NCBI RefSeq assembly: GCF_006829085.1
Contig: NZ_BJTC01000010.1
Location: forward strand, 62,001-126,000
Length of the DNA: 64,000 bases
Direction: 5' to 3'
Source of the DNA: Chryseobacterium sp. ON_d1
Lineage (GTDB): Bacteria > Bacteroidota > Bacteroidia > Flavobacteriales > Weeksellaceae
Shown: positions 9,178 through 16,607 of the stretch, piece after piece
Position numbering within the stretch: position 1 is the first letter of the stretch
How the letters are laid out: the number at the start of each line of letters is the position of its first letter
Program-made: the position numbers and the translations under genes
Notes under the pieces: model-generated
Told to the model about the DNA's origin: nothing
The model's input: the letters and a program-made list of their open reading frames with translations, nothing else
Database searches by the model: none

Positions 9178-9558
9178 ATGTCAGACGAAAGAGTTAGATA
9201 CAGCGATGCTGATTTACAGGAATTTAAAGCGGTCATTAAAGAAAAAATAGAGAAAGCAGAAAAAGATCTTCAGCTGATCAGAGAAAGTTTCATCAACGAC
9301 CAGAATAACGGAACCGATGATACTTCACCTACCTTCAAAGCTTTTGAGGAAGGAGCAGAAACGCTGAGCAAAGAACAGAACTCTATTTTAGCAGGAAGAC
9401 AGGAAAAATTCGTGCGTGATCTTAAAAATGCTTTGATCAGAATCGAAAATAAAACGTACGGTGTTTGCAGAGTAACAGGAAAACTGATTCCTAAGGAAAG
9501 ACTTTTAGCCGTTCCTCACGCTACGCTGAGCATCGAAGCGAAAAATATGCAAAAATAG
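9178..9558 (+). CDS. TraR/DksA-family protein with degenerate zinc finger
   Basis: I chose the ATG at 9178 (MSDERVRYSDADLQEF). An upstream in-frame ATG at 9130 would add a hydrophobic tail atypical for the family, while AAAAAAGAGAAAG lies just before 9178. The 126-residue protein has an N-terminal coiled-coil region (about 10-75) and a C-terminal block GVCRVTGKLIPKERLLAVPH. DksA proteins bind the RNA polymerase secondary channel and help the stringent response. In the canonical finger four cysteines bind zinc. Here only one cysteine remains, the second position being Thr, which is a form I associate with Bacteroidota. The globular end therefore probably folds without zinc. Confidence 0.88.
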   Translation: MSDERVRYSDADLQEFKAVIKEKIEKAEKDLQLIRESFINDQNNGTDDTSPTFKAFEEGAETLSKEQNSILAGRQEKFVRDLKNALIRIENKTYGVCRVTGKLIPKERLLAVPHATLSIEAKNMQK

Positions 9559-9579
9559 CCGTAAGGTTTGTAAAATAAT

Positions 9580-9626
9580 ATTGGGTTTATATCGTATTCA
9601 CGGATACTTTATAAACCTAATTTTTA
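9580..9626 (+). terminator. Hairpin plus T-run after the DksA-like gene
   Basis: ATTGGGTTTATA (9580-9591) pairs with TATAAACCTAAT (9610-9621), with an inner GTAT/ATAC pair and a TTTT tail. It lies just before the next small gene, so it may be a terminator or an attenuator. Confidence 0.6.
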
Positions 9627-9636
9627 ATGTATACCC

Positions 9637-9882
9637 ATGAGCGAATTATTAATTTTGGGAGCTATTATTGCAATAGTATTATTATTTTTCAACAGAGAGT
9701 GGATCAAAAACAGGTTCTTTCCTGATCCACAGAAAAACTATACTATTGATGATCAATTCAATTCCGATAAACGTGAAAGGGAGAAAGAAATTGACAGGCT
9801 TTTGAGTAAGATGGGCAAAAACGGAGTGAATGATCTCTCTGAAAAAGACAGAAAAAGACTCGATGAGCTGTCTAAAATGTAA
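9637..9882 (+). CDS. Small single-pass membrane protein, 81 aa
   Basis: Residues 3-18 form one transmembrane segment, followed by a basic, helical cytoplasmic tail. The tail end (IDRLLSKMGKNGVNDLSEKD, then RKRLDELS) resembles the short DUF6576-type motif found at the C-terminus of flavobacterial rhomboid-like proteins. Here it is carried by a stand-alone small protein. The resemblance is from memory. It lies in a same-strand series DksA-like, this gene, a 64-residue protein, then lspA, with gaps of 16 bases and less from here on. Co-transcription with lspA is likely. Function unknown. Confidence 0.75.
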   Translation: MSELLILGAIIAIVLLFFNREWIKNRFFPDPQKNYTIDDQFNSDKREREKEIDRLLSKMGKNGVNDLSEKDRKRLDELSKM

Positions 9883-9898
9883 CAATTAAATATAAGAA

Positions 9899-10093
9899 AT
9901 GGAATCTATCATAGTACATCCTAAAAATTCTATGGAACTGAGTGCACTGAAAAGTGTGCTGAAAGAGATGGGTATTAAATTTGAAAAAGCACATGTTAAA
10001 AGCTCATTCAACGGACAGAAAGTGGTCAAGAAAGCAAGCGATAACAAAAATGTAAAGCCGGCAGCAAAGCCTTCAAAACCTAAAGGACAGTAA
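9899..10093 (+). CDS. Small protein of the DUF2683 type, 64 aa
   Basis: The first 35 residues (MESIIVHPKNSMELSALKSV and onward) look like a small alpha/beta unit of the kind annotated as DUF2683 in flavobacteria. The last 20 residues are Lys/Pro/Ala-rich and probably disordered. The stop codon overlaps the lspA start by one base (TAATG), which implies translational coupling. The function is not known. An antitoxin-like role has no support here because no toxin gene is next to it. Confidence 0.75.
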   Translation: MESIIVHPKNSMELSALKSVLKEMGIKFEKAHVKSSFNGQKVVKKASDNKNVKPAAKPSKPKGQ

Positions 10094-10731
10094 TGAAAAA
10101 GATATTAGCCATAACATTTCTTGTGTTATTAATTGATCAGGCTTCGAAAATTTATATTAAAACCCATTTTAATCTGGACGACAGCATCACTGTTTTACCA
10201 GGCTTTAAACTGACGTTTGTAGAAAACCCCGGAATGGCCTACGGGTTTCACTTCGGAGGGATTATCGGAAAATATTTCCTTGTAATCCTGAGAATATTCC
10301 TGATCGGAGGAATGGTGTATATGTTCAAAAAATGGCTGAGAGAAGGAGCTTCCAACTATCTTTTAATCCCAATGGCAGTGATCTTTGCAGGGGCGATCGG
10401 AAATCTTATTGACGGAATGTTCTACGGAATGATCTTCGACAGCGGGACTGTTTATGATCCAAGCATTGACCGATGGATCGGCTATGGAGGCATCTCAAAA
10501 TTTGCTCCTTTTGGTCATGGATATTCCACTTTCATGAAAGGATGTGTTGTAGATATGCTTCACTTCCCGTTAGTAGACTGGAATGTTCCTGAAAGCTGGC
10601 CTCTGATAGGTGGAAAACATATTGAGTTTTTCAAATATATTTTCAATGTTGCCGATTCTGCCATTACCGTAGGTGCAGCATTCTTATTAATATTCAGAAA
10701 AAAAGCTTTCCCGAACGGTCTGGAATTTTAA
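10093..10731 (+). CDS. lspA: Lipoprotein signal peptidase (SPase II)
   Basis: This inner-membrane aspartyl protease removes the signal peptide from diacylglyceryl-modified prolipoproteins. The four-helix layout and the conserved AGAIGNLIDG block are present. The catalytic pair is Asp154 (VVDMLHFP) and Asp188 (FNVADS). At 212 residues it is longer than the E. coli enzyme (about 164) because of an insert between GNLIDG and VVDM (about residues 118-150), which is usual in Bacteroidota. It overlaps the upstream small gene by one base. Its lipoprotein substrates in this window include the proteins encoded at 25378-27183 and 27209-28471. Confidence 0.95.
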   Translation: MKKILAITFLVLLIDQASKIYIKTHFNLDDSITVLPGFKLTFVENPGMAYGFHFGGIIGKYFLVILRIFLIGGMVYMFKKWLREGASNYLLIPMAVIFAGAIGNLIDGMFYGMIFDSGTVYDPSIDRWIGYGGISKFAPFGHGYSTFMKGCVVDMLHFPLVDWNVPESWPLIGGKHIEFFKYIFNVADSAITVGAAFLLIFRKKAFPNGLEF

Positions 10732-10744
10732 AGGATATATTCTG

Positions 10745-11389
10745 ATGAAAAAAATAATCAAAAATATTTTTAAAATTTTCCTGCTTCTTCTTGTTGCAGG
10801 AATTATTTTTATTGCCTGGGCTAATTATAGCATCAAAAAAGACAGCGGGCCATTCGTTTCCTACAATATTGCTGATGTGCCGGAAGCAAAAACAGGTTTG
10901 TTACTGGGAACCGGGAAATTACTGAACAACGGAACCCCTAATGCATATTTTTACAACAGAATTAAAGCCGCAAGCGATTTATATAAAAGTGGAAAAATAC
11001 AATATATAATTGTCAGCGGTGACAACAGTACCAAAGATTATAATGAACCTGAAGATATGCAGCAGGCATTGACGGAGAATGGAGTTCCAAAGGATAAAAT
11101 TATTTTAGACCATGCCGGATTCAGAACGCTGGATTCTGTTGTAAGAGCGAAAGATATTTTCAGCCAGACAAAACTTGTTATTATCTCTCAGAAGTTTCAC
11201 AATGAAAGAGCCGTTTTCCTGGCCAAAAAAAATGGAATGGAAGCATTTGGATATAATGCCGCAGATGTGAATAAGTATGCAGGCTTAAAGACCAATTTGA
11301 GAGAGTATTTTGCGAAAGCTAAAGCGTACTGGGATCTTCTTTTTGGGATAGAACCTAAATTTGGAGGAGAGAAGATTGTGATTCCTTAG
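10745..11389 (+). CDS. SanA/ElyC/YdcF-like DUF218 envelope protein
   Basis: The 214-residue protein has one N-terminal transmembrane helix (about 7-26). A DUF218 domain follows with the conserved blocks LLLGTGK (about 53-59), IIVSGDN (about 93-99), an acidic-loop region with EPEDMQ, and IISQKFHNERA (about 145-155). E. coli SanA and ElyC share this layout and affect cell-envelope integrity (vancomycin entry, ECA lipid carrier), but the biochemical activity is not settled. It starts 13 bases after lspA, so it probably belongs to the same transcript, and ends before a repeat-rich intergenic region. Confidence 0.85.
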   Translation: MKKIIKNIFKIFLLLLVAGIIFIAWANYSIKKDSGPFVSYNIADVPEAKTGLLLGTGKLLNNGTPNAYFYNRIKAASDLYKSGKIQYIIVSGDNSTKDYNEPEDMQQALTENGVPKDKIILDHAGFRTLDSVVRAKDIFSQTKLVIISQKFHNERAVFLAKKNGMEAFGYNAADVNKYAGLKTNLREYFAKAKAYWDLLFGIEPKFGGEKIVIP

Positions 11390-11398
11390 TTATTTTAA

Positions 11399-11427
11399 CC
11401 GCGGATTTCACAGATTGAAACAGATAA
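11399..11427. repeat. CCGCGGATTTCACAGAT-type dispersed repeat
   Basis: CCGCGGATTTCACAGAT followed by four bases and ACAGATAA. It closely matches the arm of the hairpin at 24832-24898 (CCGCAGACTTTACAGAT then ACAGAT), suggesting one dispersed intergenic family. Confidence 0.55.
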
Positions 11428-11461
11428 TTGAAAGGCAGATTGATGATTTTGGATTGATAGA

Positions 11462-11528
11462 TTTTGGCTCAAGCCAATAGACGGATGTTGAATTTTAAGC
11501 TGGCTGGGCTAAAGCCCACCCCTATTGG
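11462..11528. repeat. Paired GGCTAAAGCC repeat, copy 2
   Basis: TTTTGGCTCAAGCCAATAGA, then about 22 bases later CTGGGCTAAAGCCCACCCCTATTGGA. It has the same two-part structure as the copies at 5453 and 51219. One base differs in the first palindrome. Confidence 0.75.
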
Positions 11529-11550
11529 ATCCAGATACTTAAAGGAACAT

Positions 11551-11596
11551 CTTTTATCTTTTATCTTTTATCTTTTATCTTTTATCTTTTATCTTT
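11551..11596. repeat. Heptanucleotide tandem repeat (CTTTTAT) x6
   Basis: Six perfect seven-base units CTTTTAT at 11551-11592, followed by a partial unit, lie directly upstream of the trpS -7 box. The nearest edge is about 22 bases from that box, where the -33 region should be. Confidence 0.9.
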
Positions 11597-11617
11597 CGTT
11601 ATTCCCGGCAAACCTTG

Positions 11618-11625
11618 TAAATTTG
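11618..11625 (+). promoter_or_regulatory. -7 box TAAATTTG of trpS
   Basis: TAAATTTG lies 35 bases before the trpS ATG and matches TAnnTTTG. The expected -33 position coincides with the end of the seven-base repeat tract and shows no TTG. Confidence 0.6.
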
Positions 11626-11660
11626 CAATTCATTAATTTTTAAATATAAATTTTAAACAA

Positions 11661-12629
11661 ATGTCAAGAATTCTTACCGGCATTCAAGCCACCGGAACAC
11701 CCCATCTTGGAAATTTATTGGGGGCAATTATTCCTGCAATCGAACTATCTAAGCAGGAAGGAAATGAATCATTTTTATTTATTGCGAATCTTCACACCCT
11801 TACACAGATTAAAGATGCGCAGATTTTAAGACAAAATACCTACGAGATTGCTGCGGCTTGGCTTGCTTGTGGATTAGATACTGAAAAAACATATTTCTAC
11901 AGACAAAGTGATATCGCTGAAACCTGTGAACTTTCTTGGCATTTATCATGTTTTTTTCCTTATCAAAGATTAACATTAGCCCATTCATTCAAGGATAAGG
12001 CAGACAGACTTCAGGATGTCAATGCAGGTCTGTTCACTTACCCTATTCTGATGGCTGCAGATATTTTACTGTATGATGCAGAGATCGTTCCTGTAGGAAA
12101 AGATCAGCTTCAGCACCTGGAATTCGCCAGAGATGTTGCCTCAAGGTTCAACAATCAGATGGGTGAAATTCTTGTATTGCCACAGTCTGAACTTCAGGAA
12201 GACACCAAATATGTTCCTGGAACAGACGGTCAGAAAATGTCAAAATCCCGAGGAAACATCATCAATATTTTCTTACCGGAAAAAGAACTTAAAAAACAGG
12301 TGATGAGCATTGAAACGGATTCTAAAGCTTTAGAAGACCCTAAAGATCCTGAAACGGATAAAGTTTTTGCCATTTACCAGCTGATTGCTACTCCGGAACA
12401 AACCGAGGAATTAAGAGCCAAGTATCTTGCCGGAAACTTCGGATACGGACATGCTAAAAAGGAATTGCTGGATCTGATTCTGGTACGTTTTGAGAAGGAA
12501 AGAGAAACGTTCAATTATTATATGAATAATCTTGATGAGCTTGAAGCAAAGCTTCAGCAGGGAGCTGAGAAAACCAGACCTATTGCTCAGGAAACTCTTA
12601 AAAGAGTAAGAACAAGCTTAGGATTTTAA
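11661..12629 (+). CDS. trpS: Tryptophanyl-tRNA synthetase
   Basis: The 322-residue class I synthetase charges tRNA-Trp. The HIGH-like motif is PHLGN (14-18) after GIQATGT, and the second signature is a canonical KMSKS (192-196). Length is normal for a bacterial TrpRS. It is monocistronic, with a -7 box and a seven-base tandem repeat upstream and a bidirectional terminator downstream shared with the convergent histidine kinase gene. Confidence 0.97.
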   Translation: MSRILTGIQATGTPHLGNLLGAIIPAIELSKQEGNESFLFIANLHTLTQIKDAQILRQNTYEIAAAWLACGLDTEKTYFYRQSDIAETCELSWHLSCFFPYQRLTLAHSFKDKADRLQDVNAGLFTYPILMAADILLYDAEIVPVGKDQLQHLEFARDVASRFNNQMGEILVLPQSELQEDTKYVPGTDGQKMSKSRGNIINIFLPEKELKKQVMSIETDSKALEDPKDPETDKVFAIYQLIATPEQTEELRAKYLAGNFGYGHAKKELLDLILVRFEKERETFNYYMNNLDELEAKLQQGAEKTRPIAQETLKRVRTSLGF

Positions 12630-12649
12630 TTCTGAGTTTTAAAATATAA

Positions 12650-12675
12650 GAAAGCCTTTCCAATGAAAGGCTTTC
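12650..12675. terminator. Bidirectional terminator between trpS and the sensor kinase
   Basis: Perfect 11-bp stem GAAAGCCTTTC / GAAAGGCTTTC with loop CAAT. T-richness follows on both strands only modestly, so it acts as a terminator by position and stem. Confidence 0.7.
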
Positions 12676-12676
12676 T

Positions 12677-13972
12677 CTATTCATTGTAGCGACTATTATT
12701 TTTAGTCAGGATAAAGTAATGCATATGATCTCCGTATTCATAGGCAATATCCCAAGCCGGGTATTGTTTGATAATGGTCTTGATGATAGACAGCCCCAAT
12801 CCGGTAGATGTACGGTCTGATCCCTGTTTATAGAACCTGTTAAATATCCTTGACTGATCCAGAGGCACAGGAGTTCCGCTGTTTTGAAATACGATCCTGT
12901 TATTTTCAATGATAATATTTAATGTTCCTTCTTCATTATTGTATTTGACTGCGTTTTTAAGGAGATTGGACAGTAGAATGCCTGCCAGATCGTGATTAAA
13001 ATCAGCTATAAATTTTCCTTTTTCAATAATACTGACCTCTATTTTTTTAAACGCAATAAAGTCTTCGTAATTCTGAACCAACCGGATAATCATTCCGTTA
13101 AAATCAATATCTGAAGTTGTATTAAACTGGCTGTTTTCAATTTTGGAAAGCATTAATAAAGATTTATTTAACCCTACCATTCTTCTGAGATCATTTTTCA
13201 CCTCCGAAAGCAGGCTGATGCTTTTTTCATCAAGTTCTTCATTTTGAATTTGCAGATCTATTTTATTGATGACAATGGCCAAAGGGGTTTGAAGTTCATG
13301 AGAAGCGTTTTCAATGAATTGTTTCTGCTGATGAAATACAATCTCATTACGTGCAATCATTTCGTTGATTTCTACATTGAGTTCTTCAAACTCGGTGATT
13401 TTATAATTCTGCTTTTCCTGAGAAAAAGGAATTCCAAACTGATATTTTTTAAGCTTGTCCAGAATCTGATAGAAAGGTCCCATCGCCTTATTCAACAAAT
13501 ATCCGTTGACTGCTACAATACTTATGACCAAAAGGATATAAAGTACAATTAAAGCAGTAGTAAGATCATAGATCAATTCGTCTTCTTCTACCGTTGAAGT
13601 TCTTATAACAAGTCGCTGATGGCCTTTGAACTGATCCATAAAGTCTGCTTCCAGAACTCTGTAAGGCTGGTCTTTATCATCATACTCCATATAATACATC
13701 TTGTTGTAAAGCCTGCTTTTGTTCTGATAATCCTGAGCTTTAACCGGATTGATTTTAAATTCATTGAATCCAAATTCATTATTTTTCAGCAACTGAGGAT
13801 TTAGGTATACAGCTTTGATAATCTGTATTTTTCTGTCTCTTAATCCATCATCTACATTATCATGTACTTCATCCAGGATATAAGCATAAAAAAGGCCCGC
13901 CCATACCGCAATGATCAGCAACAGGATCATGATAAGGTATTTTATCGTGTAATATTTTAATGAAACTTTCAT
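12677..13972 (-). CDS. Sensor histidine kinase (OmpR-partner type)
   Basis: The 431-residue protein has two membrane segments (about 13-32 and 138-160) around a periplasmic sensor of about 105 residues. A dimerisation/phosphoacceptor helix follows with His225 in ENASHELQTPLA. The HATPase domain has N-box residues Asn336 and Asn340, a G1 box where NSGTP replaces the usual DxGxG/P (Asn364 in place of Asp), and G2 STGLGLS (389-395). The G1 substitution is frequent in Bacteroidota kinases. It overlaps the response regulator by one base (TGATG), so the two are co-translated. The nearby PepSY-like genes may encode its signal modulators (inference). Confidence 0.93.
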   Translation of the reverse strand: MKVSLKYYTIKYLIMILLLIIAVWAGLFYAYILDEVHDNVDDGLRDRKIQIIKAVYLNPQLLKNNEFGFNEFKINPVKAQDYQNKSRLYNKMYYMEYDDKDQPYRVLEADFMDQFKGHQRLVIRTSTVEEDELIYDLTTALIVLYILLVISIVAVNGYLLNKAMGPFYQILDKLKKYQFGIPFSQEKQNYKITEFEELNVEINEMIARNEIVFHQQKQFIENASHELQTPLAIVINKIDLQIQNEELDEKSISLLSEVKNDLRRMVGLNKSLLMLSKIENSQFNTTSDIDFNGMIIRLVQNYEDFIAFKKIEVSIIEKGKFIADFNHDLAGILLSNLLKNAVKYNNEEGTLNIIIENNRIVFQNSGTPVPLDQSRIFNRFYKQGSDRTSTGLGLSIIKTIIKQYPAWDIAYEYGDHMHYFILTKNNSRYNE

Positions 13973-14643
13973 CAGACAAATTTATAGCCTATACCGTATA
14001 CAGCCTGAAAGTCTGCTTCAGCGTTGACTGTTTTTAACTTTTTACGAAGATTTTTAATTTGGGAGTAAATAAAATCCAGACTGTCTGCCTGATCAATATA
14101 ATCTCCCCAAATCGCCTCTGCGAGTGTAGTTTTTTGTAATGTTTTCTCCGGATGAATGGCAAAATAATATAACAAATCATACTCCTTACGATTCAGTATA
14201 AGCTCCTCGCCTCCTACCAAAACTTTTCTGCTATCCGGATCAATACTGATATTTTTGTATTTAATAATATTCTCCCCATCCTGATGATTGCGTCTGATGA
14301 CCGATTTTATTCTCGCCATTAACTCTGCAAGATGAAAAGGTTTCGCAAGATAATCATCTGCACCAATCTCCAGCCCTGTGACCTTATCATCTACAGAATC
14401 TTTTGCAGACAAAATGATCACCGGGTCCTTTTTATGCATTTGTTTTATCTCTTTCAACAGATCAATTCCATTACCGTCGGGAAGCATGATATCCAAAAGA
14501 ATGCAGTCATATTCGTAAGAAATAATTTTTTCCAGTCCGGAGTAATATGTATCAGCATATTCCACCACAAAATGTTCTGCTTCCAGAAATTTCTGCACCG
14601 TATTTTTTAATTCCGGTTCATCTTCTACTATTAATATCTTCAT
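13972..14643 (-). CDS. OmpR/PhoB-family response regulator
   Basis: The 223-residue protein has a receiver domain (1-120) with the acidic pocket EDE (7-9) and phosphoacceptor Asp51 in LLDIMLPDG. A winged-helix DNA-binding domain (about 128-223) follows, with NRKEYDLLYYF and the C-terminal GIGYKFV signature. It partners the kinase immediately downstream (one-base overlap). The upstream PepSY-like genes on the same strand are natural candidates for its targets or operon members. Confidence 0.95.
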   Translation of the reverse strand: MKILIVEDEPELKNTVQKFLEAEHFVVEYADTYYSGLEKIISYEYDCILLDIMLPDGNGIDLLKEIKQMHKKDPVIILSAKDSVDDKVTGLEIGADDYLAKPFHLAELMARIKSVIRRNHQDGENIIKYKNISIDPDSRKVLVGGEELILNRKEYDLLYYFAIHPEKTLQKTTLAEAIWGDYIDQADSLDFIYSQIKNLRKKLKTVNAEADFQAVYGIGYKFV

Positions 14644-14698
14644 ATGCGATTTGAGCCTCTGTTACAGGATTAAACTTATATCAAATATATGAAATTAA

Positions 14699-14795
14699 AA
14701 GCCGGAAGGATTGAAGAGGGAAGCCGGAAGTAATGTGTACAGCTTATAACATCTGTAGTTTTCCGCTCTTTCCCCTTCCTGTTTCCAGCTTCCTT
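14699..14795. repeat. Imperfect inverted GGAAGCCGGAAG repeat
   Basis: The left arm holds two copies of GCCGGAAG (14701 and 14723). The right arm holds CTTTCCCCTTCCTGTTTCCAG and CTTCC, which is the approximate complement. It lies between the response regulator start and the short PepSY-like gene. Confidence 0.45.
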
Positions 14796-14799
14796 AAAA

Positions 14800-15009
14800 T
14801 CAATTCGATTTCACATATCTTCCATCTTCGTCAAAAACGAGACATAAGCCATTCATCAGATTAATTTTATAAGCGTTATATTTCCTTTCAATAGAGTCTA
14901 TTACACTGCCGGGGTGGTGCTTTGTCATAAAAGACACAATACTCTTTCTAATCTTATTGGAAGAATCTCTTCCTCCATTACTTCTAATTAAGCTCCAGTT
15001 GACCATCAT
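14800..15009 (-). CDS. Short PepSY-like protein without signal peptide, 69 aa
   Basis: The protein aligns by eye with one repeat of the neighbouring 149-residue PepSY-like protein: F-x-x-x-H-x-x-G...S-x-I-E...YK-x-x-L-x-NG...FD-x-x-G. It has no signal peptide and no membrane segment, so as drawn it stays in the cytoplasm, unlike its neighbour. It may be a degraded second copy or a real small protein. The ATG pair at 15009/15006 starts 28 bases after the neighbour's stop, so co-transcription is likely. Confidence 0.6.
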   Translation of the reverse strand: MMVNWSLIRSNGGRDSSNKIRKSIVSFMTKHHPGSVIDSIERKYNAYKINLMNGLCLVFDEDGRYVKSN

Positions 15010-15037
15010 ACTAATTTTATTGTTATACTTCGTTTAA

Positions 15038-15487
15038 TCAGTCATCAATTTTTTTAAAGTTTCCGTTCCTGTCAAATTCAAGCTCTAATCCATTGGAAAG
15101 TTCTGCTTTGTAAGACCATCTTTTCTTTTCTATTTTGATGATATAAGTATTAGGAAAATTTTTCGTACTGTAATTTCTGATTGACATGGGAATAAAGCCA
15201 TACGGAATTTTCTGATGCCTGCCATCCACTTCTTTCCAGTTACCGCTGCTGTCGAACTCCATTTTCATTCCATTGGTCAGGTATACTTTGTACTCATCCA
15301 CGCCATAGATTTCTCTGTCTTCTATGGCAGAGTTTACAGGGATGCCTTTAAAATGGACAGAAAGAAAGTTTTTAGCTGTCTTAGGCAGCTGATTGGCTGT
15401 GATTGCCCTGTCCTGTGCAGCAGCCAGGCTTCCCATCAATAAAAATATGACCATCAATACTCCGGTGATTTTCTTTGCATTTTTCAT
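15038..15487 (-). CDS. Secreted PepSY-like (beta-lactamase-inhibitor-like) protein
   Basis: I start it at the ATG at 15487 (MKNAKKITGVL), which gives a clean signal peptide with cleavage after LAAAQ (about residue 25). The further upstream start would place polar residues before the signal. The 149-residue protein holds two repeats of about 50 residues, each with a YK-x-x-L-x-NG and a F-D-x-x-G motif, typical of Bacteroidota PepSY-like (DUF2874) periplasmic proteins. Such genes often sit beside two-component systems, as here. A role as a regulated periplasmic modulator of the adjacent kinase is an inference. Confidence 0.8.
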   Translation of the reverse strand: MKNAKKITGVLMVIFLLMGSLAAAQDRAITANQLPKTAKNFLSVHFKGIPVNSAIEDREIYGVDEYKVYLTNGMKMEFDSSGNWKEVDGRHQKIPYGFIPMSIRNYSTKNFPNTYIIKIEKKRWSYKAELSNGLELEFDRNGNFKKIDD

Positions 15488-15654
15488 ACTATTACATTTT
15501 CTGTTGTTAATATGGAGCAAAGTTCATCATCAATTTGGGAAAGAATTAGGAAAATGGTTGTGGTAAAATAAATAGACTCAAAATTTAATGTAACTATGGG
15601 TTGACGCAGATGATCAAAGATCTTAACATGGGTTTTTAAAATACATTGAGAATA

Positions 15655-15686
15655 AAAAAGCCGCTAAATTGAGTTTAGCAGCTTTT
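15655..15686 (-). terminator. Terminator of the HAD phosphatase gene
   Basis: AAAAGCCGCTAAA pairs with TTTAGCAGCTTTT across a GAG-type loop. On the minus strand the hairpin is followed by a T-run, 23 bases after the stop at 15709. Confidence 0.75.
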
Positions 15687-15708
15687 ATGAGATTTTATAA
15701 TCTTATAT

Positions 15709-16404
15709 TTATAAGTATTCTTTGATCTGGTGCAGATGGGTAATAGCTTTTAATCCTTCCTTCTGCTTATCTTCTTTATAAACATCAAAGAAAATAGCAT
15801 CCATTCCAAAATCTGTAGCGCCCATCGCATCAGCAATCCAGTCGTCCCCGATAAGGATGCTTTCTTCTTTTCTGGCTTCAGAAAGCCCCAGAGAGTATTC
15901 AAAAATCTTTGGATTTGGTTTTCGTACTCCTACAGAATCCGCACTGGTAATAGTTTTAAAATAGGGTGCAATTCCGGACAGGATACATTTCCTTTCTGTT
16001 ACCTCCTGAAATCCGTTGGATATAATATGCAATGTATAATTTTTGGCTTTCAGGTATTCCAGAACATCTTCTGCTCCTTCCACCAATTCGTTATGACTTA
16101 CAATATTATCAAGGAAGTTTTCCTCAAAATAAAGGGCCAATTCTTTATTCTCTACACCAAAATGTTTAAATGAGTGATAAAAACGGTATTCTCTCAAATA
16201 TTCTTTGCCAATAATTCCGTCTCTGATCTTTTCCCACAATTCTTCATTGATATCATGATAAACAGAATGAAACTCTTCAAAATCGATATGGTACTTTGAA
16301 GTAATTTCCTGTTTTTCAAAAAGGTCTTTGATGGTAAGATAGGCATTTCTGCGATGATCCCAGAGTGTATTATCCAGGTCAAAAAAAACGTGCTGCATTT
16401 TCAT
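15709..16404 (-). CDS. YjjG-family HAD phosphatase (noncanonical pyrimidine nucleotidase)
   Basis: The 231-residue protein starts MKMQHVFFDLDNTLWDHRR; the ATG at 16398 is an equally usable start. The HAD motifs are visible: motif I DLDNT with the nucleophilic Asp near residue 9, motif II HIISNG (about 121-126), a Lys in VRKPNPKIF (about 160) and motif IV IGDDWIAD (about 186-193). The large helical cap fits the YjjG/2-haloacid-dehalogenase-like subgroup that hydrolyses nucleoside monophosphates. Exact substrate is inferred. Confidence 0.85.
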   Translation of the reverse strand: MKMQHVFFDLDNTLWDHRRNAYLTIKDLFEKQEITSKYHIDFEEFHSVYHDINEELWEKIRDGIIGKEYLREYRFYHSFKHFGVENKELALYFEENFLDNIVSHNELVEGAEDVLEYLKAKNYTLHIISNGFQEVTERKCILSGIAPYFKTITSADSVGVRKPNPKIFEYSLGLSEARKEESILIGDDWIADAMGATDFGMDAIFFDVYKEDKQKEGLKAITHLHQIKEYL

Positions 16405-16424
16405 ACAGCACAAAGTTAATAATT

Positions 16425-16559
16425 TTAATTTTTCGAGATAGGGTAGTTTTTGCTTTTGCTCTTCACAACTTCAAGGTTTTTGGAAAAATTAAGCAAAAAA
16501 TCAATGGTTTGTTTCTTAGGTTTCAAAGTTTTCACTTTTAAAGAATCATTTTTTTTCAT
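16425..16559 (-). CDS. Small basic protein, 44 aa
   Basis: A complete ORF of 44 codons starts MKKNDSLKVKTLKPKKQTID and ends SKN. It contains 13 lysines, an alternating N-terminal K/T-rich part and a hydrophobic middle IDFLLNFS. It follows the ECF sigma factor on the same strand after 48 bases and precedes the HAD gene. I have an impression that similar short proteins follow sigma-factor genes in Chryseobacterium, but could not check this. No Pfam family is known to me. A chance ORF is possible. Confidence 0.55.
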   Translation of the reverse strand: MKKNDSLKVKTLKPKKQTIDFLLNFSKNLEVVKSKSKNYPISKN

Positions 16560-16607
16560 AGGCGAAGTATGTTTTTCTTTAAAACGTGAAATTTTACTAA
16601 ATATTAT

